Shown here piece after piece: positions 36,724-49,841 of a stretch of 64,000 nucleotides of DNA (within the stretch, counting starts at the first letter, position 1; each line of letters starts with the position of its first letter). The notes beneath the pieces are model-generated. The model saw nothing but the letters and a program-made list of their open reading frames with translations, was not told the DNA's origin and searched no databases. A program made the position numbers and the translations under genes. This DNA is from Citrus sinensis (Eukaryota > Streptophyta > Magnoliopsida > Sapindales > Rutaceae): contig NC_068558.1 in the NCBI RefSeq assembly GCF_022201045.2, forward strand, positions 41,125,501 to 41,189,500, read 5' to 3'.

Positions 36724-38757
36724 TTACATGGATGAGTTAATAAACAATATCAATCTAGGAAGGTTCTCAAGAGCAATTGTTAATATTGCACCAAGCATGA
36801 ACATTAGAATGAAAGCTAACAATATTTTTGCAATATACAGAGAGCTGATTCCCGGTTTTGAAACTCTCTTTGTTGGATGTGTGCCACCAGAACTCTGCAA
36901 AAATGTCAATAAAATATTTTAGTTACCAAGGGTCGTGCGAGGAAGAAAATGTCAACATACCAAGACAATGCAAAAAATTACACGACTTATATGCAAATAC
37001 TGGGCTCAAGGTCAAGGAGCAGAAGTTTCCAAGATACTGAGCAAAAATTCAACCACATCGGTATGGCAGCCAAAAAATAATTACTAAAAGTAGAGATCCT
37101 TCTAAACCGACACTTCTGGTTGTACATGTTTCAGATTTTGTCATTTGGTACACTTACAACATACACACAAGGAAACAGTATTGACTACAGAAGCGATATG
37201 TAGGAAAATTAAGAAAATTAGCTTAAGAATGTATCATTGTGCAGCTTAACTCAGCTACAGGGTGCTAAGAAGAGAAGAGGAAGACCGAAAGTTACAGCTT
37301 GTTGAGTCTATGGAAAAGGTAAGAATGAACCTTGATTAAAAAATTACATCTTAAAGACATTAAATGAAAACAAATAAAATTACAACCAGACAACTGCAAC
37401 AGAGCTTTACCATGGATTTCCACAGATAGGATTCTGATTTCATGTAGATTATTCATAGTTCTCTTCATTACTGTTAATTACCATTTAACCGTAGCACCAA
37501 GGTGAGAGCATTTCAATTAAAAGAAACCGAAAATCTATAACAACATAGTGCATAAGAGTTTAACATCAAATTACAAAAACAATGATGCAAACCAACTTAT
37601 AAGAGTTTAACATCAAATTACAAAAACAATGATGCAAACCAACTTATAAGAGTTTAACATCAAATTACAAAAACAATGATGTAAAGCAACTTATGATAAC
37701 ATGGATAAGAATCAAGTCTAACTGGTGGTACAGTCCAAAAAGCTACAATATCATTAAGATTCTCATGTTCTATAAATTAGAACTTAAGAGGATAAATAAA
37801 ATTGTCTAGGTTAAATGTTCTAAGGGACATGGAGAGTATATATACATATATATCCTGGGCGCTTAGTGGTATTTAGTAGTAAGAAATGTAAATTTACATG
37901 GACCTGGACATATCAGCTGAAGCATTCAAAAAGATCTAGTGGATTTGTATGTTTTAACAAAAATCTAATGATTGATATATCACCTTTCAACTTAGAATCT
38001 TGAAACCCTTAATTAAGAAAAACCAACTTGAAAAATAAATGGCAGATAACAATTGGATTCATACCTCTATCTGTGCCGGAATCCCTTCCCCTTTTGTAAC
38101 ACCTTCTTCAAGAAGGAAATAAAATCAGTCTAAGCAAACTTAAAAGTAATCAAACTATACATTCAACCAACAATAACATAAAAAGGGGGGAAAAAAATTT
38201 CAAGCTCAAAAAAATAAACTTTACCAGCATAATCTACTTCAGTAACTGTTTGCAACTTCCAGCCAGTGCCATAATCCACAAGAACGGCATCAGGGCCAAA
38301 ATTGACCGGCTCCTCACCTTCTTTGACTGCTTCAATATGCAAAGCAAGAGGGCTCCCAAGATCCAACTTCCTATTGATCAAATTCACTGCAAAACTCGAT
38401 TTTGTCCCAGCTGCATAGCGGGTTTTCTTACCGGAACTTCTGCATGTAACCTCCAGAAACTGGTTCAAATAATAAATTAACATCACCATGCAATCAATAG
38501 AACGTCCCACTAGCTATATCCATATGGCTAGTAAATGTACATCGGATTATTATTAGCTTGTGGTTGAATATTCATCTGAACAAAATGGACCCATATGTGA
38601 TCAAAACAAATAAATAAATAAATAACAAAAAAATGCAGGAGCACGAACAGAAAATTTTACATTTTTCAAAAAAAAAAAATGAAAGAGATAAAGATAGAGA
38701 GGGAATCACAGGCGGAGGCAATGGAAGATTGGCTTTTGATGACTCTTCATCCGCCAT
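36724..38757 (-). CDS. small predicted tail-anchored membrane protein, function unknown
   Basis: Four exons (38757-38710, 38459-38225, 38105-38065, 36894-36724) give 164 residues in phase. The N terminus is MADEESSKANLPLPPP. A soluble domain follows (about 17-95), including CRSSGKKTRYAAGTKSSFAV and FGPDAVLVDYGTGWKLQTVT. A short linker leads to a single C-terminal hydrophobic segment (about residues 130-160, IAKILLAFILMFMLGAILTI) and a very short tail ending NSSM. This is the layout of a tail-anchored protein inserted after translation. I believe similar plant proteins exist as uncharacterised entries but cannot name a domain. The first exon boundary is inferred from a GT at the end of a proline run and is the least certain part. 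Intron 3 contains a 47-bp tandem repeat. Confidence 0.75.
37555..37695. repeat. 47-bp tandem repeat, three copies
   Basis: Three consecutive copies (37555-37601, 37602-37648, 37649-37695) of a unit beginning AGAGTTTAACATCAAATTAC. The first two are almost identical and the third diverges at its end. It is intronic in the tail-anchored protein gene. Confidence 0.9.
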
Positions 38758-39751
38758 TAGTGAATGGCTGCAACCGAATTGTGTTTTTCACTTCAAATAT
38801 TATTGTTAGTATTAATAATTAATTAATTACACTTTTTCATTTTTCAATAGTAGTCCCCTTTGTCAACCCCGGGAGTTGTCTCGGGCTGGACCTTTCGATA
38901 GACCCCACAAATCCGGATAAATTTTGAAATAACATTTTGAGTAATATTATAGTTATAAATTCTTATATAAATTATTTGTATATAAATTGATGTGGTATGG
39001 TATAATTGGTTAAATAAAAAATAAAAAATAAAAACAATATATCATAGACCAAGTGTTATCTTCATTCAATTACTCATGTCATGTCACATCAATTTGTACA
39101 AAATAATTTTATTGTTACATCAGTGCTCAAATTTAAAAATTTGGGATGAAATTTTAGAATATGTAATCTGCACATGCAATGAGGATCCGAATTTGCCTCA
39201 ACGGAATGTTATTTGAAATAGTTACAAATGAAATATAAAAGTTTGAATCTAATTTATAAACGAGGCTTAAAATTTCATTGGAACCTTGTTTACATCTAAG
39301 ATTATATCCTAGTAAATCAAACACTCCCGAAATGATTTAATAATTCTATGCCATTGAAACATGAAATTTAATTAAGAGAGGCGTAAATTGCTAATTCTAC
39401 ATGCACTTTGAGACAATATGAAGAGCAAAGTCCCACCACTAAAGCAATTGATTCCCCATGGATCAGTGGTTCCCTTGTTTTTTTCTTCAAAAGGCTGGAG
39501 CTATGAACATGGATCCTCATTTAAAAATACTTTTGAAGCTTGCATTACTTTTAGGGAAAGACATCAGACAAACGAAGAAGATAGAATAACTCGTCAATAA
39601 ACTATTTGAAAAGCCCAAGAAAGAAAGCTATATTGCCTGCATACATATACAACTATATTTTTCCTCTGGTTAAATGGCAAATAAAGCAGATTCATCCTTA
39701 AAAGTCTGGAAAATGGATGCCTTCAACAAGTGCTTGACAATGCATGTAAAT
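38758..39751. other. intergenic: promoter of the tail-anchored gene and 3' flank of MFAP1
   Basis: This gap lies between two minus-strand genes. Apart from the MITE-like inverted repeat at 38938-39125, I see only AT-rich sequence and short ORFs without recognisable homology. Confidence 0.45.
38938..39125. mobile_element. MITE-like inverted repeat, about 188 bp
   Basis: The left arm carries AAATTATTTGTATATAAATT followed by GATGTGGTATGG. The right arm read in reverse carries AAATTATTTTGTACAAATTG followed by ATGTGACATGAC. The arms form an imperfect hairpin around an AT-rich centre. Borders are approximate and no clean target duplication was identified. Confidence 0.5.
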
Positions 39752-41842
39752 TTAGCGGGTCTCCCAATCTTTCAACTTCTTGCTTCCTTTGGGTTTCGCT
39801 ATAGGTGCATTCATCCCTGCCATTTTCGCATTGTACTTGGCCCGAAGAGGATCATTGTACGTCCACCTGAAGAATGCACAAAGATACAGTCAAAGATTGC
39901 AACGATTGTTAAGAAACAAAAATCAAAACTGAAACCAAATATGGTGACAAAATTACTCTTCCATTTTTCTATTCTTTACTGATGCTAAACAGAACATCAC
40001 ATATGTAAACCAAAACAGTGGCGAAAAAAACTTAAAAGGAAAATAGACCAAAATTACTAAGCATATCTACACATTCCAATGGAATTACAACATAATAAGG
40101 GCAGTTAACATATAAAAGGTTTAACATACTACTTCATGAAAATAAAGGAGCAAACATATTCACCAACTCTAGAAGGATTTGCTCCGTAGAATTGAAACAC
40201 AAGTGAGAACAAGGAAAATAATTCATCAGCAATCAGAAAAATCAAAATTAACCGAGAATTATACAAGTTTTAGTACAATCAATATCAGCAAGATCCCTTG
40301 CCATTAAGAAAATCATTTCTTTCTGTTGATACAGAATTAAGTTTCTTTCGGATAAGGAAAAATCATTATTTCAGGGGAAAAAAAGTTTTAAGTATTTGTT
40401 AATTCATATCATGTATTTCAGCCAATAAAATGTTTTCGCAATCTTCAAGAAGTTATAAGCCAGCATAATCAGCAGCTAAAAGTTAACTATCTGGAAGCCT
40501 ACACCAGTTTTATTCAATCGCAGAGCTGAAAACTAAAAGTAAATGCTTATTAAATCAAACAAGGCAGAATATCAACATTTGTCAAGTGGATGCTTAGAGT
40601 TAGTGAATAGGAGATGGAACCAAAGAAAAAATAAAATCCAAAAGAGAATTGAACTTACGGATTGTTCCAATCAGTGGTATCCTCATTGACAAGATGGGTC
40701 CATTTGGTCCTCCCGCTACGACCAAAGTGCTTGACCTGCATGACCTTGGGCAATATGGTCTTGTCCATCTTATCTTCTCCAGTGGGGGCAGAGAAATCTC
40801 GGTGGTAAATCTCATCAGTTCTAACAGTTGCAGCAGTATCAGCTGCATCTGATTGAAAGAAAGCACCCTTGTGGTAATATTTCTGCATAAACCTCCACTT
40901 CTGCTTTGGTGGTGGAGCAGGTTTTGGGTTCCTTCTCTCCCACTCCCTTCTCTCTTCCTCTGTCATGTTTCTCACCTTCTCAATTTCTTCCTTCTCCTTC
41001 AACATTGCCTCCTTGGCCTCCCGGTCCCTCTTGATCCTCGCAATCTCTCTCACCTTCCAAGCCTCATATTCCTCTGCCTCATTAACTTCATCATCAGTAT
41101 CAACATCAGCAATATTAGCTTCCATTTCCAAATTCTTCTGAATTTCTTCATCTTTGCGGACCTCCTCAACCAGTATCTTCTTTGTTTCCACTTTCCTCTC
41201 CTCCAATTTCCTCTTGGCCAATTCTTCGAGTGCCTGTTCTTCAGCCTCAAGCCGCTCACGCTCCGCTATGGTATCTCTTTCCGACTTTGGCACAAACACA
41301 GGCTTCAACATTGCAATACCCATTTGTTCTTCTTCTGAGTCAGTCTCATACTCAGATTCCTCTTCCTCCTCTTCTTCTACTGCCTCCTCCTCTTCTTCTG
41401 GGAGAAGAGCAGCCTCCTCTTGCTCCCTCTGAAGCAACTTCTCTCTGATCCTTCTCCTCCTCTCCTCCAATGCTTCCTCATCCTCTTCCTCCATATCTAG
41501 TCCTTCTTGCCTCATTTCCTCTTCCTCGGTTGAAACAATCTCAGCTTGTCGAATACGTCTATGATCAGCTCTAATCTCATCTCGATTATCTATCCTACTC
41601 TCAGCCAAACGGCGTAACCTAGGATCATCCTTCCTGCCAATATCTGAATCTTCTTGCCTCGGAAAAGCTTTATCAAGGGCAGCTGCCCTTGACATCCTAA
41701 TATCATTGTCCTCTTCGATATCATCTGCCCACTCAGGGGCTTTACCAGGCCAATACCTTTTTACCTTTGTTTGCCCGATTTTTCCTCTGAGCTTATCTCT
41801 AATGGCGATTATAGTATCACTAACACCAGCCGTGACCGACAT
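39752..41842 (-). CDS. MFAP1: MFAP1, spliceosome-associated protein
   Basis: Two exons (41842-40659 and 39866-39752) give 432 residues, about the length of the Arabidopsis homologues. The N terminus [20 protein letters not shown] and the following [16 protein letters not shown] are typical of the family. The middle is highly charged, with long Glu-rich stretches and predicted coiled coil (about 120-310). The conserved C-terminal core contains [20 protein letters not shown] and [24 protein letters not shown]1 is an essential nuclear component of the spliceosomal B complex in animals and yeast relatives. The name, microfibril-associated, is historical. The upstream minus-strand sequence to about 42.4 kb is probably 5' UTR, possibly with an intron. 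Antisense ORFs across the acidic region are shadows of the Glu codon bias. Confidence 0.97.
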
Positions 41843-43389
41843 TGTTGCAAGCAGTTCAAAACAAACTCACAGAAAAGGAAAAACCTCAAAGGCAAAAGAC
41901 CAAACAAATCAAACCACCCTTCTGGGTCAAAACTTGAAAAGATTACAACTTCAAGTCCTATAGGCTTTACCTAAGCACCCTGAAACCAAAATAAAAATGA
42001 TACTTAACAGGAATAAGCTTGAATTCATCACCAGCCGAGCTATAAAGTACAAAAAATAATAATAATAATTTACACTCGATATACGTGAAGCACTACTGAC
42101 AAAAGTAAAGTTATATAAACATAAATAAAAAGTGAAGAAAACTGCACCAGTTCTAGAGCCCTCCGTTGTTTGAGCTTCAATCAATCGAGAAATGAAGAAT
42201 ACTGAAAATTGGAGGTTGGAAAAGAATAAAATAGAAAGGTGTTGTCGGTTTTTTTTTTCTTTTTTTAATACCCAGTGATGATGATGATCGGAAGATCGTA
42301 CGGGTGAAATTGAATTGAAAATTAGGGTTTGTAAGTAAAAGTTAGGGTTCTGCTGCGATGGGATCGCAAGGAGTGGCAGAAAATTTTGCAACTGACGAAA
42401 AGAAGAACCGAGGAAAAAAGAAAGAAAGAGACGATTTTATATTTGCTGTGGTATTTATAGTATTATAAGTGTGTGGGGGAGCAGCAATTTAAGTAAAAAA
42501 TAAAAATAAATTTTGCCTGATGGAAATTATATTTTACACGTGTTCTAGTAGAATTATCTACTAGAATTTGTTCTGTTAACTAAATATATTCGTATTATTT
42601 AAATTTATTATCTCAATTTTCATATTGCTAAAATTTAAATATATGTAACCGCTTATAAATCAAATATATACAACAAATCAAGTTAAAAAAATTTGTTCGT
42701 CTTGGTTAAGTTGAGCATGCAACTTTATGTATAGAAAATTTAATGAATTAGTTGTCGTGAAAAAAATTATAAATCTGAGATAAATTTTAACAATAAAAGC
42801 TTTAAAGCAATAAAATTATTAAAAACAGGTTTTTGTTTCATAATTTACGTGTCCAATCTATTAAGATACTGTGTAGTAATTGCTTGTTATTGATACGAGT
42901 TAAGAAGGACCCATAGACATGAGGGTCAAATGTGTTGCTAATTGTTGCCTTTAAAAGGCATCATTGGTAAAATGCTCAATTCTTTAAAAAGGCTATTACT
43001 AAAATTAGTTCAAGACCAATAAATAAAAGAAAAAAAAGGCTATATTTGACAATTAATCAGGTATTATAGAGTTAAATTGAAATAGAATTTAAATTTTGGT
43101 ACTGGATTTATCGAGTAAACAGACTTGAGGGGAGCACTCTGGTGAGTCTTACTTATTTATTCAAAAGAAATCAAAACTAAACAAAAGAAGAAAAATGCCA
43201 AAAGCAATCATATGTCAAAAAGATATAAATTTAAAGATTCCTTGACATCTATCTCAGTTAAACAAAATTAGTCCACCAACAGAGATGAAAAAACACTTTT
43301 CACAGGACATTTAGGAGAGACTAATGAACACTAAAACCGAGTAGAATGAAATTAACTTGCTCCGACACAAATGTGATGCTAAGCTGTCT
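41843..43389. other. MFAP1 5' UTR/promoter and RFC3 3' flank
   Basis: The part to about 42430 is likely MFAP1 leader and promoter. The remainder is AT-rich intergenic DNA up to the RFC3 stop codon. No gene was recognised. Confidence 0.45.
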
Positions 43390-46024
43390 TCAGCCAAATG
43401 TTGCGACAAGGAAACCCTTGTAAATACTCATGAACTTGGCCACGAATGCTGCAAAAATTTATCACCAGCAGCACCGTTAGAGAGCTTATTTGATTCATCT
43501 CAAAAGCAATATATACCAGATCATCTATCTAAATTTTTACTACAACTAGTGAATTTCTAGTTCAGTAAATAAAGCATCGATGAGATCGGGAGGAGTTGTG
43601 TTTTGACAAAAGAAACATTCAAGCTCAAGAGGAGGGATCATGCCCACAAAAGGAAAATTTCAAGCCTGTGAAGTTCAATTATAATGCTGTCAATTGGTGG
43701 TCACACAGTACTTGGTAGCAGTAGATTATATCATGATAGTCTCCAGAAAGATGAAGTACCTTCAAGGTGAAATATGGCTTTATTTCCACGACGCATCTTA
43801 TGTTCCTGCAAAAACATAATAAGCTAAGACCCAAGTAAAGATTACAAAATAAAGCCAGAGAGAACATTATTATCCCTGGTGAGAACCAAGAAGCTAGGCC
43901 TAGATAACTCAGAGAAAAGTCACTACGGCTACTTTTGAAGCGCCACTGCCATTCACTTTCCAGCAATTTTGAGTACTTCTATAAAAGGGGTGCTAACCAC
44001 AAGCACTACTGGTGAGACCAGGATACCAACATCCCAACTAGATATCTAAACTTTTGAATAAATCTAGCTCATGCATGTAATCAGCCTAATATTAAGTCAA
44101 ATAATGACATGATTGACTTGCTGAGTTTTCCTTTATTCTTTTTCTTCTGTTTTGGAATTTTTTGGTAGTGTTTAGGTAAGAAGTAGGTACCCAAATTGAG
44201 ATAAAAAGATAAAGGTTCTTCATTTAAGTATGCAGCACATAACGACTCTTCATTCATCAGCTATGCAGGGCAACAGGATCAGAGTTGGCACGAATCAGAG
44301 GAGGTTGGATGTAGGCAGCTTGAGCAGAGCACTCCAGTGGAGAAGGAAAATCAACAAGAGGAACAATGAATAGGATTTGAAAACTGATACTCACATAATA
44401 TGCAGCCCAGTGACAGACCTCATGCTTTATTTCAGCATCCAACCTCTTCAATAATTCATATAGCAGCCTCTGCAAAAACAAGTAGTAAATGAATATTCCA
44501 TCAAGCTGGGGTGACAACGCCAAGACCAACATCGAATGGTTGTCTTTACCTTCAATACAACCACTGGAGGAACACAATTTAGAAGCAGTTCATACAACTT
44601 CCCTCGAACCTGAAACAGCCTAAAGCAAATAGAAAGTTTGTTGATGATAAGACATATAACAGGATGAACAAAAAGACATTATGCAATTTCATTTTATCAA
44701 AATCTGAAAAGGTAGACAACTGACTTTTTGACTGAAAAATCTGGATCTCAAATATCCTGATAGGTTCTGTAAAAATATTTAATCATATAAATCTCCACAA
44801 TTCTGTCTGGAGAAAATTTCATGTACAACCATGGGATTTGGGCCGTTAACAAGTAATTCTCTTTTCAGTTTTAAGTTAAGACCATGGCCACCAGAGGCAG
44901 CAAGTCACAGAATGATCTTAAATCTCCATACTGTTTGATTTATATGATCACTAAGATGAGAATAATAAGCAACTTAAATTTCAAAATGCTTGATGATCAG
45001 GATCATTGCTTTAAGGCAAAAATGAAAGAACGATCTATTATCTTGTGGCCATCTAGTTTGTGGACATCCAACACTGCAAGTACCATAAAATTTTTGGGCA
45101 TCTGCTTAGTTTGGAAGTTCCTTAGAGGTTTAAAGTCATCATTAAGATTATCATAAGAAAATTCTGAAATATGTTGAAGCAAATTTTATAGTACAGAGGA
45201 GGATACATATAGTCTTGACAAAAGACGTTATCCTTAAGTAAACATAATTACTAATGATAAGTAAAATAGAGAATTAATCTTCTAGATAACTTAAATGGTC
45301 ACAATTATCAAAGAGCCAATATGCTATTAGAACATTGAAGCAAAGTCAGAAGCATGAAATTAAACCTTTTTGGGCTCTGCTCCTGCATTATGTCCGATGC
45401 TATTTCAAAAACAAATTCCTCCCAGTCCATAGCAGGTATTGCTTGATTGTCTTTAAAAGGATACCTTTAGTCACAGCATGGTGCAAATATATCAGGAACA
45501 ATACAATTCTATACTTTGAAACAGAGCAATGGAGAGAAGGGGACGAACTGTAGAGAACTTCACTAATTTACAGAAGGCATTGTAAATCTTAACTGTTGGA
45601 CACGGCAAGTTTCAAATGACAATATAGCCCTCCTTAAACTCCGATTCGATTTTTCTGCTAAACGAGTGGCAAATCCAGATGGAAGTTGCAGTCCCTCTTT
45701 CTTTGCAATAAACTCCAGTACCTTAACAATCTGGCATAAGGAATTTTAAAGATACATTATATGGCATAACAGAAATAACATTGACAGTCTCAGCCAAAAA
45801 GCCTTCTAGTATTTCACAAAACTGGGCACATGATCAAAGAATTCCAGGGAACAAGATTGTTGCATAAATTGTCAACTTGGCAGCTTTGTTATATATTCTC
45901 TCCAATGTGTGCAAGCCATTTACTATGATCATACATCTCTTTCAATTTATTTTATAAAGGTTTTCTCTACTTAAACTGGCATGTCAACCTCAGCAGATTT
46001 TACCCTGACCATTTTTTTTTTTTT

Positions 46025-46055
<31 letters not shown>

Positions 46056-47967
46056 GGAGAGAGAACAAAAAATGGACATACCATCCAACCAAATGATGTT
46101 TTGAATTTTAGTTTAACTTATAGTAAATATATTGGTTAATATTCAAAGTGCTGGATGCCATGTGTCATGACATCTTCCAAACAGACATTTCAGAATATGG
46201 TGTTTCAAAACAAGTATAAAGCAGATAACAGAACTTCCCACCTGTTCTTCTGTTGGTGAATTGATTCGTATATTCAAGCAACGAGACCGGATTGCTTCAG
46301 TGACTTTTGAAGAACTGTTGCAGCATAAAATTAGTCGGCAAGAAGCACTATATTTCTCCATTGTTCTCCGAAGAGAATGCTGGGCTTCCCTAGAAAGCTT
46401 GTCAACCTCGTTCAGTACTAACACTAAAATTGGACAAGAACGCACAATCAGGATCATAAACTCAAAGATAAAGCAACAGCATCAGCAAAGAGCAACCAAT
46501 TGTTTGCAATAATTACCCCAGTTGCTTCTTAAAGTTTTGTGGCACTGCTAGACCAGTTAAATATTTTCATCCAATAGAAAAATAACAAGATTATAGTGAA
46601 AGAAGAAAGACCAAAGAAAACTCACGAATCAGTCATTAATTTATACAAAAAATAAAAAATGAAAATTAAAAATGAGGATGGACAGGTAAACATATTAACC
46701 GTCATGAGCCAAACCAGAATTCATGAAATTGAAAGAATAAAGGTCCAATAATGAAATACTCAAAAAGAATATAAATATGTATTGTATTCACTGCTTGTCA
46801 ATAGATCTATTCTCAGGCATCTTTTAGTTATAATATTTTCAATGGGAATTCCTCCCACACGATAAAATATATAACAGTAATTGTTATCATCATCATCATC
46901 TGGAAAGGATGTTCACTCATAAATTATAGCATAACAAATCATTCAAAAAAAATTACCTTTGAATCCTCTTTTCCCTTTTGTGTCAATAGGTCTATTCTTA
47001 GCCATCTCTTTAATTACCTCTTGAACTACATATCTGTCCTGAAAGCCTGCATCACTAGGACTCAATTCCACATGATTTGCACTTGACAATGTGGTCAGCT
47101 CCAGGTCAATATTTCTACTCCCAGCCTGAAACAAAATAAATTTCAAAACAAATCAGCAGAGAGAAAATAGCACTTAAGTTATTAAGGAAACAAAAATGAA
47201 ACATCAAATAAACAAGGTGGAGCTTACATCAATTTTCCATGTCTTGTTTTCCACTTTCACCTGCAATCAAAATACAAAATTTTCTTGGAGTTCTCACACT
47301 AGAAATTCATAAAACAACAACACGTAGTGTAGTTACAGGCAAAAATCACAAAAACTAAAAAAATAGAAGAAATCAAATCCCCTTTATATATAAGTTGTAA
47401 TTTTGTGGTCAAATCCATGTATAAATTTTCTTTTTTAACATTAAATTTATTTTCTTTCATGATGTTTTTTCTGTAAACAAACAGGATTTAAACCCACTTG
47501 TTAAATCATCAATTATCAGTAAATTAGTCATCTTGAACTGAAAAAAAAAAAATTGTTCCTTTCACCTCTCCCAGGAAAAAATATATATATATATCTCACA
47601 AACCCATAATTTCTTATTGCATAAAAATAAGAAATACAGATAGAGAAACCTTTTCAGCGCCAGGGCCGAAAACTTGACGGAGCAAGGCCATGATTAGGGT
47701 TTTCTTGCCAGACCCAGGTGGGCCATAGAAGAGTAAGTGCGGGCAATCTTGTTCTGTCACCTAAAGTTTACAGATACAAAATTAAAAACCCTAGAATTGA
47801 ATTACAGAAAGCATGCAATTGATATGAGTAAATAACGTATGTAATAATGGAGGGGTGAATAAAAAAGAAAGAGAGGGGTGTACGAGTTTCTTGAGATTTT
47901 GGGCGATGTCTTGATGGACGATAACTTGGTCTAGGGTTTTGGGTCTGTACTTGTCTACCCACAACAT
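43390..47967 (-). CDS. RFC3: replication factor C subunit 3
   Basis: Eleven exons give 354 residues, the same length I recall for Arabidopsis RFC3: 47967-47884, 47760-47650, 47260-47228, 47125-46957, 46423-46242, 45730-45594, 45464-45366, 44619-44550, 44469-44395, 43805-43760, 43448-43390. The N terminus [15 protein letters not shown] is typical. The Walker A motif GPPGSGKKT is at 41-49. The Walker B region [20 protein letters not shown] is at 133-152, with NEVD in place of DEAD as in this subunit elsewhere. The arginine-finger SRC motif is at 179-181. The helical collar domain ends in [17 protein letters not shown] loads PCNA onto primed DNA during replication and repair. The last exon is tiny and lies beyond a 311-bp intron. 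A consensus E2F site sits just upstream of the start. Confidence 0.97.
46012..46057. repeat. T23-G23 homopolymer junction in an RFC3 intron
   Basis: Twenty-three T residues (46012-46034) are followed directly by twenty-three G residues (46035-46057), then a short AG run. Long homopolymers are prone to sequencing error, so the exact lengths are uncertain. The G tract could form a quadruplex. Confidence 0.8.
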
Positions 47968-48050
47968 CTTCTTCTTCTTTCTGCTGAGTTCAGGGATTGA
48001 GTCGCTCGCTCTCTCACTCACTCGGAGAGAAAGCAAAGCCAAGGCAGAAG

Positions 48051-48060
48051 TGGCGGGAAA
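48051..48060 (-). promoter_or_regulatory. consensus E2F binding site upstream of RFC3
   Basis: The minus strand reads TTTCCCGCCA, matching the E2F consensus TTTSSCGS, 84 bp upstream of the RFC3 ATG. RFC genes are known S-phase E2F targets in plants and animals, so the position is functionally plausible. A MULE end begins 8 bp further upstream, at about 48069. Confidence 0.75.
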
Positions 48061-48957
48061 GATGAGGTAATTGCAGCAGATACACCTTGATACTTTCAAA
48101 ATTATCTCAATACCCTAAAATCAGAATTTACCAAAATTTTCATCAATACCCTCTAAAAACTCACACGAAACTACTAAACTATCCTTATCTTAAAACACTT
48201 ACACACCTCAAACATAACATGGCTCAAACAAGGGGTTTTTAATTAAATACCCTTTAATAGTTTCAAAATTATTTAAATACCACCTCCCTTTTTTATTTTT
48301 ATGGATACCCTAACAAATGTGAGTAAAGTCTGAAATATCCTTAATGAATGCATCAAATTCACTTAATTTTATTGTCTTCATATTTCTTTCACCCAAATTT
48401 CTTCTTGCTGCTGAAATTCTCTTAAAATCTCCTACAATTTCTCTAAATCTCTCATAACTTCTTATACAAATACAATTATATATTCATTTCTTTAACACCA
48501 ACTCTTTCTTTAACTGAAATAAGGTGCATTACTCATTAAACAACCCAATAAAGTATGTTAATGTTGTTGGGTTTTAAGTTTTTTAATTTTTAGGAAAATT
48601 TAGAAATTTTCCTCACATTATAATGTTTTATTTTCACCATTTTTTCTCATATGTAGAAATATATGCAATATAGATCGTTTAATTAATTTTTTCAGCAATA
48701 TAATTTATTTATGGCGAAAATGTTTCACGTCATGCATTCCTTTTGATACAGTGTACGTCATGTAATTAGTTATGTAGGTCGTGTAAGCAATATAGTCGTT
48801 TAAGTTGTGTAAGTAATATAGTCGTGTAAGTCGTGTAGTTCATGTAAGTAATATAGTCATGTAGGTCGTGTAAGTCATATAAGTAATGTAATTGTGTAGG
48901 TCGTGTAGTTACTTGTATATGAAATTTGATATTATTGTTTTTATTATATCATCAGAT

Positions 48958-49215
48958 ATGGTTTTGGTACGTATGCTTATTCTCTTCAATGGTGAATGGA
49001 TTGAACAAAATGACGAGTATGGGTTCAAAAGTTCCAATGCTAAAGGGATAATGATACCACGATCGACAACATATGCCGAATTGGTGGAGAAGATAGCTCA
49101 AGTTATTGATATAGATACTTCAGAATTCGAAATCACAATGAAATTCACGCTTAAGACATCTGATCGTATGCCACCAGTTACAATTCAAACCAATGATGAT
49201 GTGAAATTTTTTTAG
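48958..49215 (+). pseudogene. N-terminal fragment of a MULE-encoded protein
   Basis: An AG acceptor-like site (ATCATCAG) precedes an ATG at 48958. The 85-codon frame begins MVLVRMLILFNGEWIEQNDE and contains IMIPRSTTYAELVEKIAQVI and PPVTIQTNDDVKFF. This matches, from memory, the PB1-like N-terminal region often found on plant MuDR-type transposases. It stops right after KFF where a complete protein would continue, and no catalytic domain follows. Confidence 0.65.
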
Positions 49216-49841
49216 ATTCCAATTTAATTTCACTTCTTTTTTTTAATAATTTTTGTTGACATTTTGTGACACTAAATCATGTGTTCATAAATTGCAGCAA
49301 AAAAACTAAATTTGCATATCCGACAGTTTAAGAAATAATTAGATTAACTAGTATAAATAAACAAAGTTATCAGTGCACAAATTTTTCAATATTTGAATAG
49401 GATACACTAATGAACATCGCAATTAAACATATTATAGCCATTTAAAAAGCTTTTTTTGATCTTTAAAGTTCTTTCTTCCTCTGCCTAAGCATACGTGAGG
49501 AATGCCTACATATAATTAATTCATGAAATCAATTAAGAAAAAAAATATCAACTATAGGAAATTAATGTAATGTTATACACATAAGAATACTATTTACAGT
49601 GACCAAAGTGTTTCACTCATAACTAGACATACCATGACTTACTATGACTTATAATTGGAAATTAAGGATCTCTCCAAGTAGTGACATTCCACAAGGCAAA
49701 GGCATCTGTATTATTCCAATTTATTGTGAGACTAATTAAACTAAATGTAATGTGTATATTCTATTGACAAGAAACAAAAAATTAAATTACAGAACACACC
49801 TGGAGAGATGATGAACTTTTTACTCCTCAATCTAGAATTAA

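Noticed and set aside
40853..41338. 161-codon plus-strand ORF and overlapping ones to 41448
   Set aside because: They lie antisense to the MFAP1 exon. Their Ser/Leu/Phe-rich composition is simply the complement of Glu and Arg codons.
41951..42391. 146-codon minus-strand ORF upstream of MFAP1
   Set aside because: No recognisable protein. It fits MFAP1 5' UTR, possibly with a UTR intron.
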